Below are positions 39,693 through 47,943 of a stretch of 64,000 bases of DNA, piece after piece. The translations under genes were made by a program, and so were the position numbers. Source of the DNA: Akkermansia muciniphila (GTDB lineage Bacteria; Verrucomicrobiota; Verrucomicrobiia; Verrucomicrobiales; Akkermansiaceae); the NCBI RefSeq assembly GCF_900184965.1, contig NZ_FXYA01000135.1, positions 1 to 64,000 on the forward strand. The letters run 5' to 3'. The notes below the pieces were generated by a model, which was not told where the DNA came from, did not search any database, and saw nothing but the letters and a program-made list of their open reading frames with translations. Position 1 is the first letter of the stretch, and each line of letters begins with the position of its first letter.

Positions 39693-39943
39693 AATGGCGA
39701 TGGAAGAATCCTGTGATCCTGGACCGCGGATTTCCGCCGGGGGAATTAAGTGCCCGCCGGGCTCCGGAGGAAAGTTTTTTTACGGTCAATGACGCGGATT
39801 TTCAGGGTGTGGGGATCAGTTGAACATGGCGGGGAAAGGAGGCCGGAACAGGGCGCGCCAAGGCTCCGGAGCCGTGCCGTCCCCTGCGGGCAGAGGCTTG
39901 ACCCGCGAGGGGGGCATAACTCCGGAGCCCGTCGGTGCACCCT
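39693..39943. other. Intergenic region between glnN and carB with repeated CTCCGGAG
   Basis: No gene is supported here. The palindrome CTCCGGAG occurs three times (39762-39769, 39864-39871, 39920-39927), once inside the 12-nt palindrome GGCTCCGGAGCC (39862-39873). The region is GC rich. No standard terminator for glnN is evident. Confidence 0.5.
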
Positions 39944-42079
39944 CTAATAGATGAACAGCATTTCCCGGTACTTGGGGAGAGGCCAGGACCGGTCGTTCAC
40001 CAGGGTTTCTGCGGCATCGACGCTGGTTCTCAATCGGGACATCGCAACGAGGATGTCCTCATGGCAGCTCGTAAGCGCCGTTTCCAGGGTATCCAGGTCG
40101 GATACGATGGAATCCAGGGCGTCGCCCAGCTTGTCCGCCAGCTTCTGCAGGGCGGCGGTGCCGCTGGTCCGCTTGGCGTCCAGCGCCCTGGAGAGCGCGG
40201 AAACGGTTTGCTCGTATTCATTGCGCAGAGCGGGGAGAATGATGGTGGCAGCCATTTCCCAGGACAGGCGGCCTTCAATGCGGATGCGCCTGTGGTATTC
40301 TTCCAGGAAAATCTCAAACCTGGATTCCAGCTCCCGCCTGGAAAAGACGCCGTACTTTTCAAACAGGGCCACATTCTTTTCATTCACCAGGGTGTGCAGG
40401 GCCGTCATCGTGTTTTTCAGGTTGGGGAGGCCGCGGCGTTCCGCTTCTTTCACCCATTCTTCCGAATAATTGTCCCCGTTGAAGATGATTCTCTTGTGTT
40501 CGGAAATCCTGCGCTTGAGCGTTTCCTGGAGCTGCGGCAGGAATGTTTCCGGAGCGAAGGAAGAAAGTTCTTCCGCCAGGGAATCGAGGGATTCCGCCAC
40601 AATGGTGTTCAGGGTCATCATGGGACCCGCGCAGGATTGAGATGAGCCCGGTGCGCGGAATTCAAACTTGTTGCCGGTGAAGGCGAACGGGCTGGTGCGG
40701 TTGCGGTCCGTCGCGTCCCGGGGAAGGACGGGCAGCGTGTCCACGCCGATCTTGAGCGTATCGTTGCGCTTGCCGCAGCCGGAAGAGCCGTTGATCATAT
40801 TCTCAATTACTTCATTGAGCTGGGCGCCCAGGAAAATGGAGATAATGGCCGGGGGGGCTTCGTTCGCGCCAAGGCGGTGGTCGTTCCCGGCGCTGGCCAC
40901 GGAATTGCGCAGCAAGTCGCTGTGTTTGTCAACGGCCTCGATGATGGCGGTCAGGACGGTCAGGAAAATGGCGTTTTGCTGCGGATCCGAGCCGGGGTCA
41001 AGCAGGTTCTTGTTTCCGTAGGAAATGGACCAGTTGTTATGCTTGCCGGAACCGTTGACGCCAGCAAAGGGCTTTTCATGAAGCAGGCATACCAGGCCGT
41101 GCTTGCTGGCCTGCTGGCGCAGAACCTCCATCACCAGCATGTTATGGTCGATCGCCAGGTTCACGTCCTCAAACAGAGGGGCCAGTTCAAATTGCGCGGG
41201 CGCCACTTCGTTGTGGCGGGTCTTGGCCGGGATCCCCAGTCTCCAGAGTTCCTGTTCCACGTCGCTCATGAAATTAAGGACGCGGGGCTTGATGGAGCCG
41301 AAATAATGGTCTTCCAGCTGCTGGTGCTTGGCGGGAGGTGCGCCGAAAAGGGTGCGCCCTGTCTGGACCAGATCCGGGCGGTTCAGGTAGAAGTTCTTGT
41401 CAATGAGGAAGTACTCCTGTTCCGGCCCCAGCGTGATGGTCACGTGTTCATCCGGAAGGCCGAAGCACCTCATCAGCTTCTTGACGGCGTTGCCCAATGC
41501 CTGGCGGGAGCGCAGCAGCGGAGTCTTCTTATCCAGCGCGTCTCCCGTATAGGAACAGTAGGCGGTAGGGATGCAGAGTGTGGCTCCGTTCCCGTGCCTC
41601 TTGATGAAGGCGGGGCTGGTGGGGTCCCAGGCGGTGTATCCGCGGGCCTCAAAGGTGCAGCGCAGGCCGCCGGAAGGGAAACTGGACGCGTCCGGTTCGC
41701 TCACAATCAGGTTTTTGCCGGAGAAGCTCATGATGGGTTCCATTCCCTTGGGGTCCAGGAAGGAATCGTGCTTCTCCGCCGTGGAGCCCGTCATGGGCTG
41801 GAACCAGTGCGTATAGTGAGTGGCTCCCCGTTCCAGAGCCCACTGCTTCATGGCGTGGGCCACATCCGCGGCAATGTCCGCGTTCAGAGGAAGTCCGTCC
41901 TGGATAGTGGCCAGGAGGGTTTTTGCCGTATCTTTGGGCAGGTACTTCTTCATCACTTCCGTGCTGAAGACATCCGCTCCGTAATAATCAATGCTGACCG
42001 GGGCGCTTTCGCTTGCTCCGCCCACGGGCAGGGAAGCGATGGCGCTGATGGCTTGTGTTCGTGTCGAGTCACTCATCAT
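39944..42079 (-). CDS. glnN: Glutamine synthetase, family III (first copy)
   Basis: The 711-residue enzyme makes glutamine from glutamate, ammonia and ATP. The family III size and signatures are clear: THWFQPMTGSTAEKHDSF, FPSGGLRCTFEARGYTAWDP, EQEYFLID, KTRHNEVAPAQFELAP and NGSGKHNNWSISYGNKNLL. It is expressed from a perfect sigma-54 promoter and diverges from gltB, its GOGAT partner. A second family III copy lies at 51-53 kb. Confidence 0.96.
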   Translation of the reverse strand: MMSDSTRTQAISAIASLPVGGASESAPVSIDYYGADVFSTEVMKKYLPKDTAKTLLATIQDGLPLNADIAADVAHAMKQWALERGATHYTHWFQPMTGSTAEKHDSFLDPKGMEPIMSFSGKNLIVSEPDASSFPSGGLRCTFEARGYTAWDPTSPAFIKRHGNGATLCIPTAYCSYTGDALDKKTPLLRSRQALGNAVKKLMRCFGLPDEHVTITLGPEQEYFLIDKNFYLNRPDLVQTGRTLFGAPPAKHQQLEDHYFGSIKPRVLNFMSDVEQELWRLGIPAKTRHNEVAPAQFELAPLFEDVNLAIDHNMLVMEVLRQQASKHGLVCLLHEKPFAGVNGSGKHNNWSISYGNKNLLDPGSDPQQNAIFLTVLTAIIEAVDKHSDLLRNSVASAGNDHRLGANEAPPAIISIFLGAQLNEVIENMINGSSGCGKRNDTLKIGVDTLPVLPRDATDRNRTSPFAFTGNKFEFRAPGSSQSCAGPMMTLNTIVAESLDSLAEELSSFAPETFLPQLQETLKRRISEHKRIIFNGDNYSEEWVKEAERRGLPNLKNTMTALHTLVNEKNVALFEKYGVFSRRELESRFEIFLEEYHRRIRIEGRLSWEMAATIILPALRNEYEQTVSALSRALDAKRTSGTAALQKLADKLGDALDSIVSDLDTLETALTSCHEDILVAMSRLRTSVDAAETLVNDRSWPLPKYREMLFIY

Positions 42080-42103
42080 GGTTAACTGTTGTACCTTTTC
42101 TTC

Positions 42104-42120
42104 AGCAAGAAGCGTGCCAA
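42104..42120 (-). promoter_or_regulatory. Sigma-54 promoter of glnN
   Basis: The minus strand reads TTGGCACGCTTCTTGCT, an exact match to the -24/-12 consensus with GG and GC separated by 10 nt. Transcription would begin near 42093, about 14 nt before the ATG. Confidence 0.88.
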
Positions 42121-42242
42121 CTTTTCAGGTAAATGTTCTCATGAATATATTGTTAATTTTAATTTATTGATTATTAGTAAAATATGAATATTGTGGCGAA
42201 GGGGCTGCAAAAAAGGAAAACAAAACTGCGCATAAGAATGAA

Positions 42243-42289
42243 TTACAAAAATGTAAAATCGCAACAAAGGGGTGATTACAAAAATGTAA
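42243..42289. promoter_or_regulatory. Two identical palindromes, likely enhancer sites for sigma-54 activation
   Basis: TTACA-AAAA-TGTAA occurs twice (42243-42256 and 42276-42289). Centres are 33 bp apart, about three helical turns, so both lie on one DNA face. They sit about 125-185 bp upstream of both divergent sigma-54 promoters, a normal distance for a bacterial enhancer-binding protein. The sequence does not match the NtrC box of Proteobacteria, so the regulator is unknown. Confidence 0.65.
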
Positions 42290-42420
42290 AAAATTCTTCT
42301 CGGGGGGAACGATATTTTTATTCCGCTTCAAAATGTCCTGTTATGCCGGCAGCCGCGTCAGTCTTTGTAAAACGGGGGTAAAACAGTTTGAAAGCGGGAA
42401 AATAGGAAGTCTGGGCAATG

Positions 42421-42437
42421 TTGGCACGGTTTTTGCT
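42421..42437 (+). promoter_or_regulatory. Sigma-54 promoter of gltB
   Basis: TTGGCACGGTTTTTGCT matches the sigma-54 consensus exactly: GG at 42423-42424, GC at 42435-42436, 10 nt between. Transcription would begin near 42448, leaving a leader of about 29 nt to the gltB ATG. Confidence 0.9.
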
Positions 42438-42476
42438 ACAAATAAGTCAGCTTAACCCAAACAAAACAGCAAACTG

Positions 42477-45400
42477 ATGAATAGCGATCAATTTGAGACA
42501 GGCATTCCTGCGCCGCAGGGATTGTATGATTTTGAACAGGAGAGGGACGCCTGCGGCGTGGGCCTGGTGGCTGACCTGAAAAATGAACCGAGCCACAAAA
42601 TCATTGAAATGGGAATTACTGTTCTCAAGAGGCTCATGCACCGCGGAGCCGTGGGAAGCGATCCGGATACCGGGGACGGCGCGGGCATTCTGCTGGCCCT
42701 TCCGGATGAATTTTTCCGCCTGGCGCTTCCCAACAAGCTTCCCGCCAGAGGCAAATACGGGGTGGCCATGATGTTCGGCGGATGCGGCCATGAAGAGGAA
42801 TTGGAAGCCGCCGTTACGGAAAACGGCGGCAGCGTGATTGCGTGGAGGCAGGTTCCCGTTGACCGGGACAGCATCGGTAAAAACGCCCAGCGCACATGTC
42901 CCCTGATTCGTCAGTTATTCATTGACGGCAGCGGTTTTGCGGATCAGGCGGAATTTGAACGCAAGCTGTTTGTGATGCGCCGGGAAATGGAACGGCGCGT
43001 GGAAGGCTGTTATGTGTGCAGCTGCTCCAGCCGCAGCATTGTGTACAAGGGGCTGTTCCTCGGCACGCAGATTGAAGGATTTTACGGAGACCTGGCCAGC
43101 GAGCATTTTAAATCCCCTCTGGCCCTTGTCCACCAGCGCTACAGCACGAATACGTTCCCAACCTGGAGCCTGGCCCATCCCTTCAGGTATCTGGCGCACA
43201 ACGGGGAAATCAACACCCTGCGCGGGAACCTGAACCACCTGAGCGTGCGTGAGCCGCATTTGTCCTCCACCCTGCTGGGGGATGACCTGCAGAAGCTGCT
43301 GCCCCTTATTCCCCCCGGCCAGAGCGATTCCGCCTGCCTGGACAACATGGTTGAGTTCCTGGCCGCCGCCGGGCGGGACCTGCGCCATGTCATGCTCATG
43401 CTCATGCCGCAGGCCTGGGGCGTCAACTACCATTTAGGGCCGGATGTGCGCGGTTTCTTTGAATACCACTCCGCCATGATGGAACCCTGGGACGGCCCGA
43501 CCGCCGTCGTTTTTTCCGATGGTATCAATGCAGGAGCCATGCTGGACCGCAACGGCCTGCGCCCTGCGCGCTATACGCTGACCACGGATGACATTTTCAT
43601 TCTGGCTTCGGAAACGGGCGTGGCGGACATTCCCGCGGAAAAAGTAGCCCGCAAAGGCCGCCTCCGTCCCGGGGAAATGATTTACTGCGACCTGGTGCAC
43701 CACCGGCTGGTATCCGATGCTGAAACCAAGAATGAAATGGCCCGGCGCATGCCCTACCGCCGCTGGGTGGAGAAAAACAAGATTTCCGTCCGTTCCCTGT
43801 TTGATTCCATTTCCGCCTCTGCGGAAATGCCGGACCTCGTGGGCCGCCAGCGCCAGTTCGGATTCACCCAGGAGGATGTGGAGCTGATCATCCGCCCCAT
43901 GATGCTGAAAGGCGCGGAACCTCTCGGCTCCATGGGAAATGACGCGCCGCTGGCCGTCCTCTCCGGAAAGGCTCCCCTCCTGTTCAATTATTTCAAGCAG
44001 CTCTTCGCCCAGGTGACCAACCCTCCCATCGACCCCATCCGGGAGGAGCTGGTCATGAGCCTGACCACATACATAGGCAACCATCCCAACATTCTGGAAG
44101 AAACGCCGGAGCATGCCCGTCTTATCAAGATGGCGCGTCCCGTCATTACGGATGAAGAGCTCAACCGCCTCTGCAATATTCGGGAGGCCGGCTTCCCCTC
44201 CGCCAGGCTTCCCCTCCAGTTCCCGGAAGGCGGGGACGGGAAAGCCCTGCGGGAGACGCTGGAAAGCCTGGCGGAATCCGCCGTGGGCCTGGTCAGGTCC
44301 GGCGTGCGCATTCTGGTGCTGACGGACCGCAACATAGGGAACGGCTACCTTCCCGTTCCCAGCCTTCTGGCCTGTTCCGTGGTGAACCGCGCGCTGGCTT
44401 CCGCCGGGCTGCGTTCCGACGTGGGGCTGATTCTGGAAACCGGGGAGGCGAGGGAAACAATGCATTTTGCGCTTCTGCTGGGCTTCGGAGCCACGGCGGT
44501 CAATCCGTACCTGGCTCTGGCGACGGTTACTTCCCTGGCCGCGCCGCAGGACTGCCCGCTGGATGTGGTGAAAGCCTCCGGAAACTACATCAATGCCATA
44601 GACAAGGGATTGCTCAAAATCATGTCCAAGATGGGCATTTCCACGTTGCGCAGCTACCGCTCCTCCCAGCTGTTCGAGGCTGTGGGGCTGAACCGGGAAC
44701 TGATTGACGAATTCTTTCCCGGCACCGTCAGCCGCGTAGGCGGCATAGGGCTGGATGAAATAGCCGCGGAATGCAACCAGCGCGCCGCTCAACACGCGGA
44801 ACACGGAGACAAGCTGGATGCGGGAGGGCAGTACAAGTATAAAAAAGGCGGGGAGAACCATCTCTGGAATCCGCAGACACTTCAGGCTTTCCGCGCTGCC
44901 GTGCGTGACAATGACGAACGGAAATACCGGGAATTCGCGGATTACAGCAATCGGCAGGCGCAGCATCTCTGCACCCTGCGCGGCCTGTTTGAATTTGCTC
45001 CGGCGGACGCTATCCCCCTGGAAGAAGTGGAAAGCGTGGATTCCATCTTGCGCCGTTTCGTTTCCGGGGCCATGTCTTTGGGTTCCCTCAGTCCGGAAGC
45101 CCATGAAACCATCGCCATTGCGATGAACAAAATAGGAGCCAAAAGCAATTCCGGGGAAGGGGGGGAAGATGAAGCCCGCTATGAACCCAACGCCCGGGGC
45201 GAAGTTCGCTACAGCGCCATCAAGCAGGTGGCGAGCGGGCGTTTTGGCGTGACGATTAATTATCTGCGCCACGCTTCCGAGCTCCAGATTAAGATGGCCC
45301 AGGGGGCCAAGCCCGGGGAAGGGGGGCAGCTCCCGGCGCACAAGGTGGATCCGTACATCGCCCGGCTGCGCCATTCCATGCCGAACGTCAGCCTCATTTC

Positions 45401-46916
45401 TCCTCCTCCGCATCATGACATTTACTCCATTGAAGACCTGGCCCAGTTAATTTACGACCTGCGCAACTCCAATCCGGATGCCCGTGTCTCCGTCAAGCTT
45501 GTTTCCGAGGTGGGCATCGGCGCGGTTGCCGCGGGCGTGGTGAAGGCCCATGCGGATGTGGTTGTGGTCAGCGGCCACGACGGCGGAACGGGAGCTTCTC
45601 CTCTCACCAGCGTGAAGCACGCCGGGCTGCCGTGGGAGCTGGGGCTGGCGGAAACGCAGCAGACGCTGGTGCTCAACAAGCTCCGTTCCCGCGTTCGTCT
45701 CCAGGTGGACGGCCAGCTGCGCACCGGGAGGGACGTCGTGATGGCCGCCCTGCTGGGGGCGGAGGAATTCGGTTTTGGAACCGCCATTCTGATCTCCATC
45801 GGCTGCGCCATGCTCCGCAGGTGCCATGAAAATACGTGTCCGGTAGGCGTCGCTACGCAGGATCCGGCCCTGAGGGCCAAATTCAGCGGCAAGCCGGAAT
45901 ACGTCATCAACTACCTCCGCTTTGTGGCCCAGGAAACGCGGGAAATCCTGGCTTCCCTGGGGCTTCGTTCCCTGGATGAAGCCGTAGGCAGGACGGATCT
46001 GCTTTCCGTCAACCGCGCCATAGATTTTTACAAGGCCCGGCATTTGGACTTCTCCTCCATCCTGCATGCGGCAGAGGGGGACGGACGCAGATTTGACCCT
46101 TCTTTTGAAAAGGAACCGCTGGACAACTACGACCGCCGCCATTTGCTGCCGGCATTGAAGCCCCTGCTGGAAAAGGGGGAAAAGATGGAACTCTGCCGCG
46201 ACGTCCGTAATGTGGACCGGACGGTGGGGACGGAGCTTTCCGGCGAACTGGTGATGAAATTCGGGCCGCGCGGCCTGGCGGAAGATACGCTGACGGTGCA
46301 CTTCACCGGATGCGCGGGGCAAAGCTTCGGGGCTTTTCTGGCTCCCGGCGTTACCTTTGAACTTGTCGGGGAAGCGAATGACTTTGTCGGGAAGGGCCTG
46401 TCCGGCGGCAAAATCATCGTGCGCCCCCCGGACCATATTTCCTACGTACCGTCGGACAACGTCATCGCCGGAAACGTCATCGGCTATGGGGCCACTTCCG
46501 GCAGCATCTTCCTTCACGGGCAGGCCGGGGAACGGTTCGCCATCCGCAACAGCGGCGCCAAAATGGTGGTGGAAGGCATCGGCGACCACGGCTGTGAATA
46601 CATGACCGGGGGCCGTGTGGCGGTGCTCGGCAAGGTGGGCGTCAATTTCGCCGCGGGGATGACCGGCGGCCTGGCCTACGTGTATGATGCGGACAACAAC
46701 TTCGATCAGAAATGCAACCTGGGCAGCGTGGACCTGGAAACAGTCATGCCGCATTCCGCTGATGAAGCGGAACTGCTTCAGCTCATTTACGAGCATTACA
46801 TGGCTACCAGGAGCCGAAGGGCTTACGACCTGTTAAATAACTGGCCGGAGGAACGCGGCAAATTCATCAAGGTATTCCCGGTGGAATACCGGCATGCCCT
46901 GGCTATGCATTCCTGA
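42477..46916 (+). CDS. gltB: Glutamate synthase large subunit
   Basis: GltB makes two glutamates from glutamine and 2-oxoglutarate. A 25-residue propeptide precedes the catalytic Cys26 (ACGVGLVAD). Domains in order: class II amidotransferase (26-~430; YSTNTFPTWSLAHPFRYLAHNGEINT), central domain, FMN-binding synthase barrel (about 840-1210), a 3Fe-4S cluster motif near 1110-1122 (CAMLRRCHENTCPVG) and a C-terminal beta-helix. Length is 1479 aa, as in the NADPH type. No small subunit (gltD) lies in the window. Confidence 0.96.
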   Translation: MNSDQFETGIPAPQGLYDFEQERDACGVGLVADLKNEPSHKIIEMGITVLKRLMHRGAVGSDPDTGDGAGILLALPDEFFRLALPNKLPARGKYGVAMMFGGCGHEEELEAAVTENGGSVIAWRQVPVDRDSIGKNAQRTCPLIRQLFIDGSGFADQAEFERKLFVMRREMERRVEGCYVCSCSSRSIVYKGLFLGTQIEGFYGDLASEHFKSPLALVHQRYSTNTFPTWSLAHPFRYLAHNGEINTLRGNLNHLSVREPHLSSTLLGDDLQKLLPLIPPGQSDSACLDNMVEFLAAAGRDLRHVMLMLMPQAWGVNYHLGPDVRGFFEYHSAMMEPWDGPTAVVFSDGINAGAMLDRNGLRPARYTLTTDDIFILASETGVADIPAEKVARKGRLRPGEMIYCDLVHHRLVSDAETKNEMARRMPYRRWVEKNKISVRSLFDSISASAEMPDLVGRQRQFGFTQEDVELIIRPMMLKGAEPLGSMGNDAPLAVLSGKAPLLFNYFKQLFAQVTNPPIDPIREELVMSLTTYIGNHPNILEETPEHARLIKMARPVITDEELNRLCNIREAGFPSARLPLQFPEGGDGKALRETLESLAESAVGLVRSGVRILVLTDRNIGNGYLPVPSLLACSVVNRALASAGLRSDVGLILETGEARETMHFALLLGFGATAVNPYLALATVTSLAAPQDCPLDVVKASGNYINAIDKGLLKIMSKMGISTLRSYRSSQLFEAVGLNRELIDEFFPGTVSRVGGIGLDEIAAECNQRAAQHAEHGDKLDAGGQYKYKKGGENHLWNPQTLQAFRAAVRDNDERKYREFADYSNRQAQHLCTLRGLFEFAPADAIPLEEVESVDSILRRFVSGAMSLGSLSPEAHETIAIAMNKIGAKSNSGEGGEDEARYEPNARGEVRYSAIKQVASGRFGVTINYLRHASELQIKMAQGAKPGEGGQLPAHKVDPYIARLRHSMPNVSLISPPPHHDIYSIEDLAQLIYDLRNSNPDARVSVKLVSEVGIGAVAAGVVKAHADVVVVSGHDGGTGASPLTSVKHAGLPWELGLAETQQTLVLNKLRSRVRLQVDGQLRTGRDVVMAALLGAEEFGFGTAILISIGCAMLRRCHENTCPVGVATQDPALRAKFSGKPEYVINYLRFVAQETREILASLGLRSLDEAVGRTDLLSVNRAIDFYKARHLDFSSILHAAEGDGRRFDPSFEKEPLDNYDRRHLLPALKPLLEKGEKMELCRDVRNVDRTVGTELSGELVMKFGPRGLAEDTLTVHFTGCAGQSFGAFLAPGVTFELVGEANDFVGKGLSGGKIIVRPPDHISYVPSDNVIAGNVIGYGATSGSIFLHGQAGERFAIRNSGAKMVVEGIGDHGCEYMTGGRVAVLGKVGVNFAAGMTGGLAYVYDADNNFDQKCNLGSVDLETVMPHSADEAELLQLIYEHYMATRSRRAYDLLNNWPEERGKFIKVFPVEYRHALAMHS

Positions 46917-46956
46917 AAGAAGCATGCAGCAGTTTTCTGTTGTTTGGGGTAAGGCT

Positions 46957-46990
46957 GGGGCCTCCGCGGGTGCGGAGGCCCCCATTTTTT
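46957..46990 (+). terminator. gltB terminator
   Basis: A perfect 11-bp GC-rich stem (GGGGCCTCCGC at 46957-46967, GCGGAGGCCCC at 46972-46982) has a 4-nt loop and is followed by CATTTTTT. Confidence 0.9.
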
Positions 46991-47060
46991 CAGAGGCGTG
47001 CACGCTGTTTCATGGCCGGGTCATTTGGAGACAAATGTTCCAGGAATACCCGGTTCTGTA

Positions 47061-47230
47061 CGGATTACGAATTCGAAGTCAACCGGAAAGTTTGAATAGA
47101 AATGTGTTAGTGGAGTTTTGGTTTTGAAAATTCGGGAGAATGGCAATTAATAAAAAAATAAATTGGAAGGTAACTGACTGATGGTTTTGTTATTCAGGCG
47201 ATCGGAGAATGGCCGCGAATTCGTAATCCG
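47061..47230. repeat. 15-bp perfect inverted repeats enclosing a 140-bp AT-rich segment
   Basis: CGGATTACGAATTCG (47061-47075) reappears inverted as CGAATTCGTAATCCG (47216-47230). No open frame of note lies inside. Flanking bases show no obvious target duplication. The shape is that of a small non-autonomous element or a large stem structure; I cannot tell which. The right arm ends 10 nt before the yidC duplication. Confidence 0.5.
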
Positions 47231-47424
47231 CTAGGTTTGCTTCAACGGGTGTTTGGCTTTTTCTGCCAAGCCGCTCCAATTAACTACGCAAATGAATATA
47301 TGACGAGGAAACCGGCCCTTTCCTGATGGAGAGGGCCGGTCTTTTGCGGAATTTCTGTAAGGGAGTTCCCTTTCCTTTTTTGAGGCTTGCGCCGGCAAAA
47401 TATCTTTTTCTGCTCCTTTCCATG

Positions 47425-47455
47425 AAAAAAGTGCGGCCGCGGGGCGGTCGCACTT
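47425..47455 (-). terminator. Duplicated copy of the yidC terminator
   Basis: This is the first-copy equivalent of the hairpin at 47885-47915. It follows the truncated yidC copy on the minus strand. Confidence 0.6.
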
Positions 47456-47483
47456 GAAGAGGCGGGAGGAAAAACAGGGATTC

Positions 47484-47699
47484 CTACTTTTTAGGCGTTA
47501 TATTGCGCATATTGCGGCCTTTAGCTTGGCGCTGCTGTTCTTCCAGGGCCGCGCGCTGCTGCTCCATCATCTTTTGGAAAAAGCCCGACTTCTTCTTCTT
47601 GGCGGGGGAAAGCACGGGCATGGGCAGGCGGCGGATAAGGGCCGTTTGTCCTATGGAGATCAAATTCTGCGTGGTCCAGTACAGGGCCAGGGCGGAAGC
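47484..47699 (-). pseudogene. Truncated extra copy of the yidC 3' end
   Basis: The frame encodes the last 71 residues of YidC (SALALYWTTQNLISIGQTAL to NITPKK) and its stop codon, identical to the real gene 460 bp away. It has no start of its own: upstream sequence is the yidC 3' flank. Reading through from the flank gives a 124-codon chimera, which I do not take as a gene. Confidence 0.88.
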
Positions 47700-47884
47700 C
47701 TTCAACGGGTGTTTGGCTTTTTCTGCCAAGCCGCTCCAATTAACTACGCAAATGAATATATGACGAGGAAACCGGCCCTTTCCTGATGGAGAGGGCCGGT
47801 CTTTTGCGGAATTTCTGTAAGGGAGTTCCCTTTCCTTTTTTGAGGCTTGCGCCGGCAAAATATCTTTTTCTGCTCCTTTCCATG

Positions 47885-47915
47885 AAAAAAGTGCGGCCGC
47901 GGGGCGGTCGCACTT
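47885..47915 (-). terminator. yidC terminator
   Basis: A 12-bp stem with one G-U pair (AAGTGCGGCCGC at 47889-47900, GCGGTCGCACTT at 47904-47915) has a 3-nt loop and ends in six T on the minus strand, 28 nt past the yidC stop. Confidence 0.88.
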
Positions 47916-47943
47916 GAAGAGGCGGGAGGAAAAACAGGGATTC

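Larger units (their letters stand above)
42080..42476. other. Divergent glnN-gltB control region
   Basis: This 397-bp AT-rich region contains two sigma-54 promoters and two palindromes, listed separately. A 65-codon open frame at 42184-42381 spans the palindromes, is Lys/Arg rich by base composition, lacks a ribosome-binding site and is not considered a gene. Confidence 0.7.

Noticed and set aside
39746-39947. Short frames on both strands between carB and glnN
   Set aside because: They are GC-driven open frames with no start context and contain the CTCCGGAG repeats.
42184-42381. 65-codon plus-strand frame between glnN and gltB
   Set aside because: It spans the palindromic control sites, has no ribosome-binding site and its Lys/Arg content follows from AT-rich repeats.
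46894-47127. 77-codon plus-strand frame after gltB
   Set aside because: It begins inside gltB and crosses the gltB terminator; no recognisable product.
47484-47858. 124-codon chimeric frame containing the YidC tail
   Set aside because: Its first part is read from the yidC 3' flank; the duplication fully explains it.
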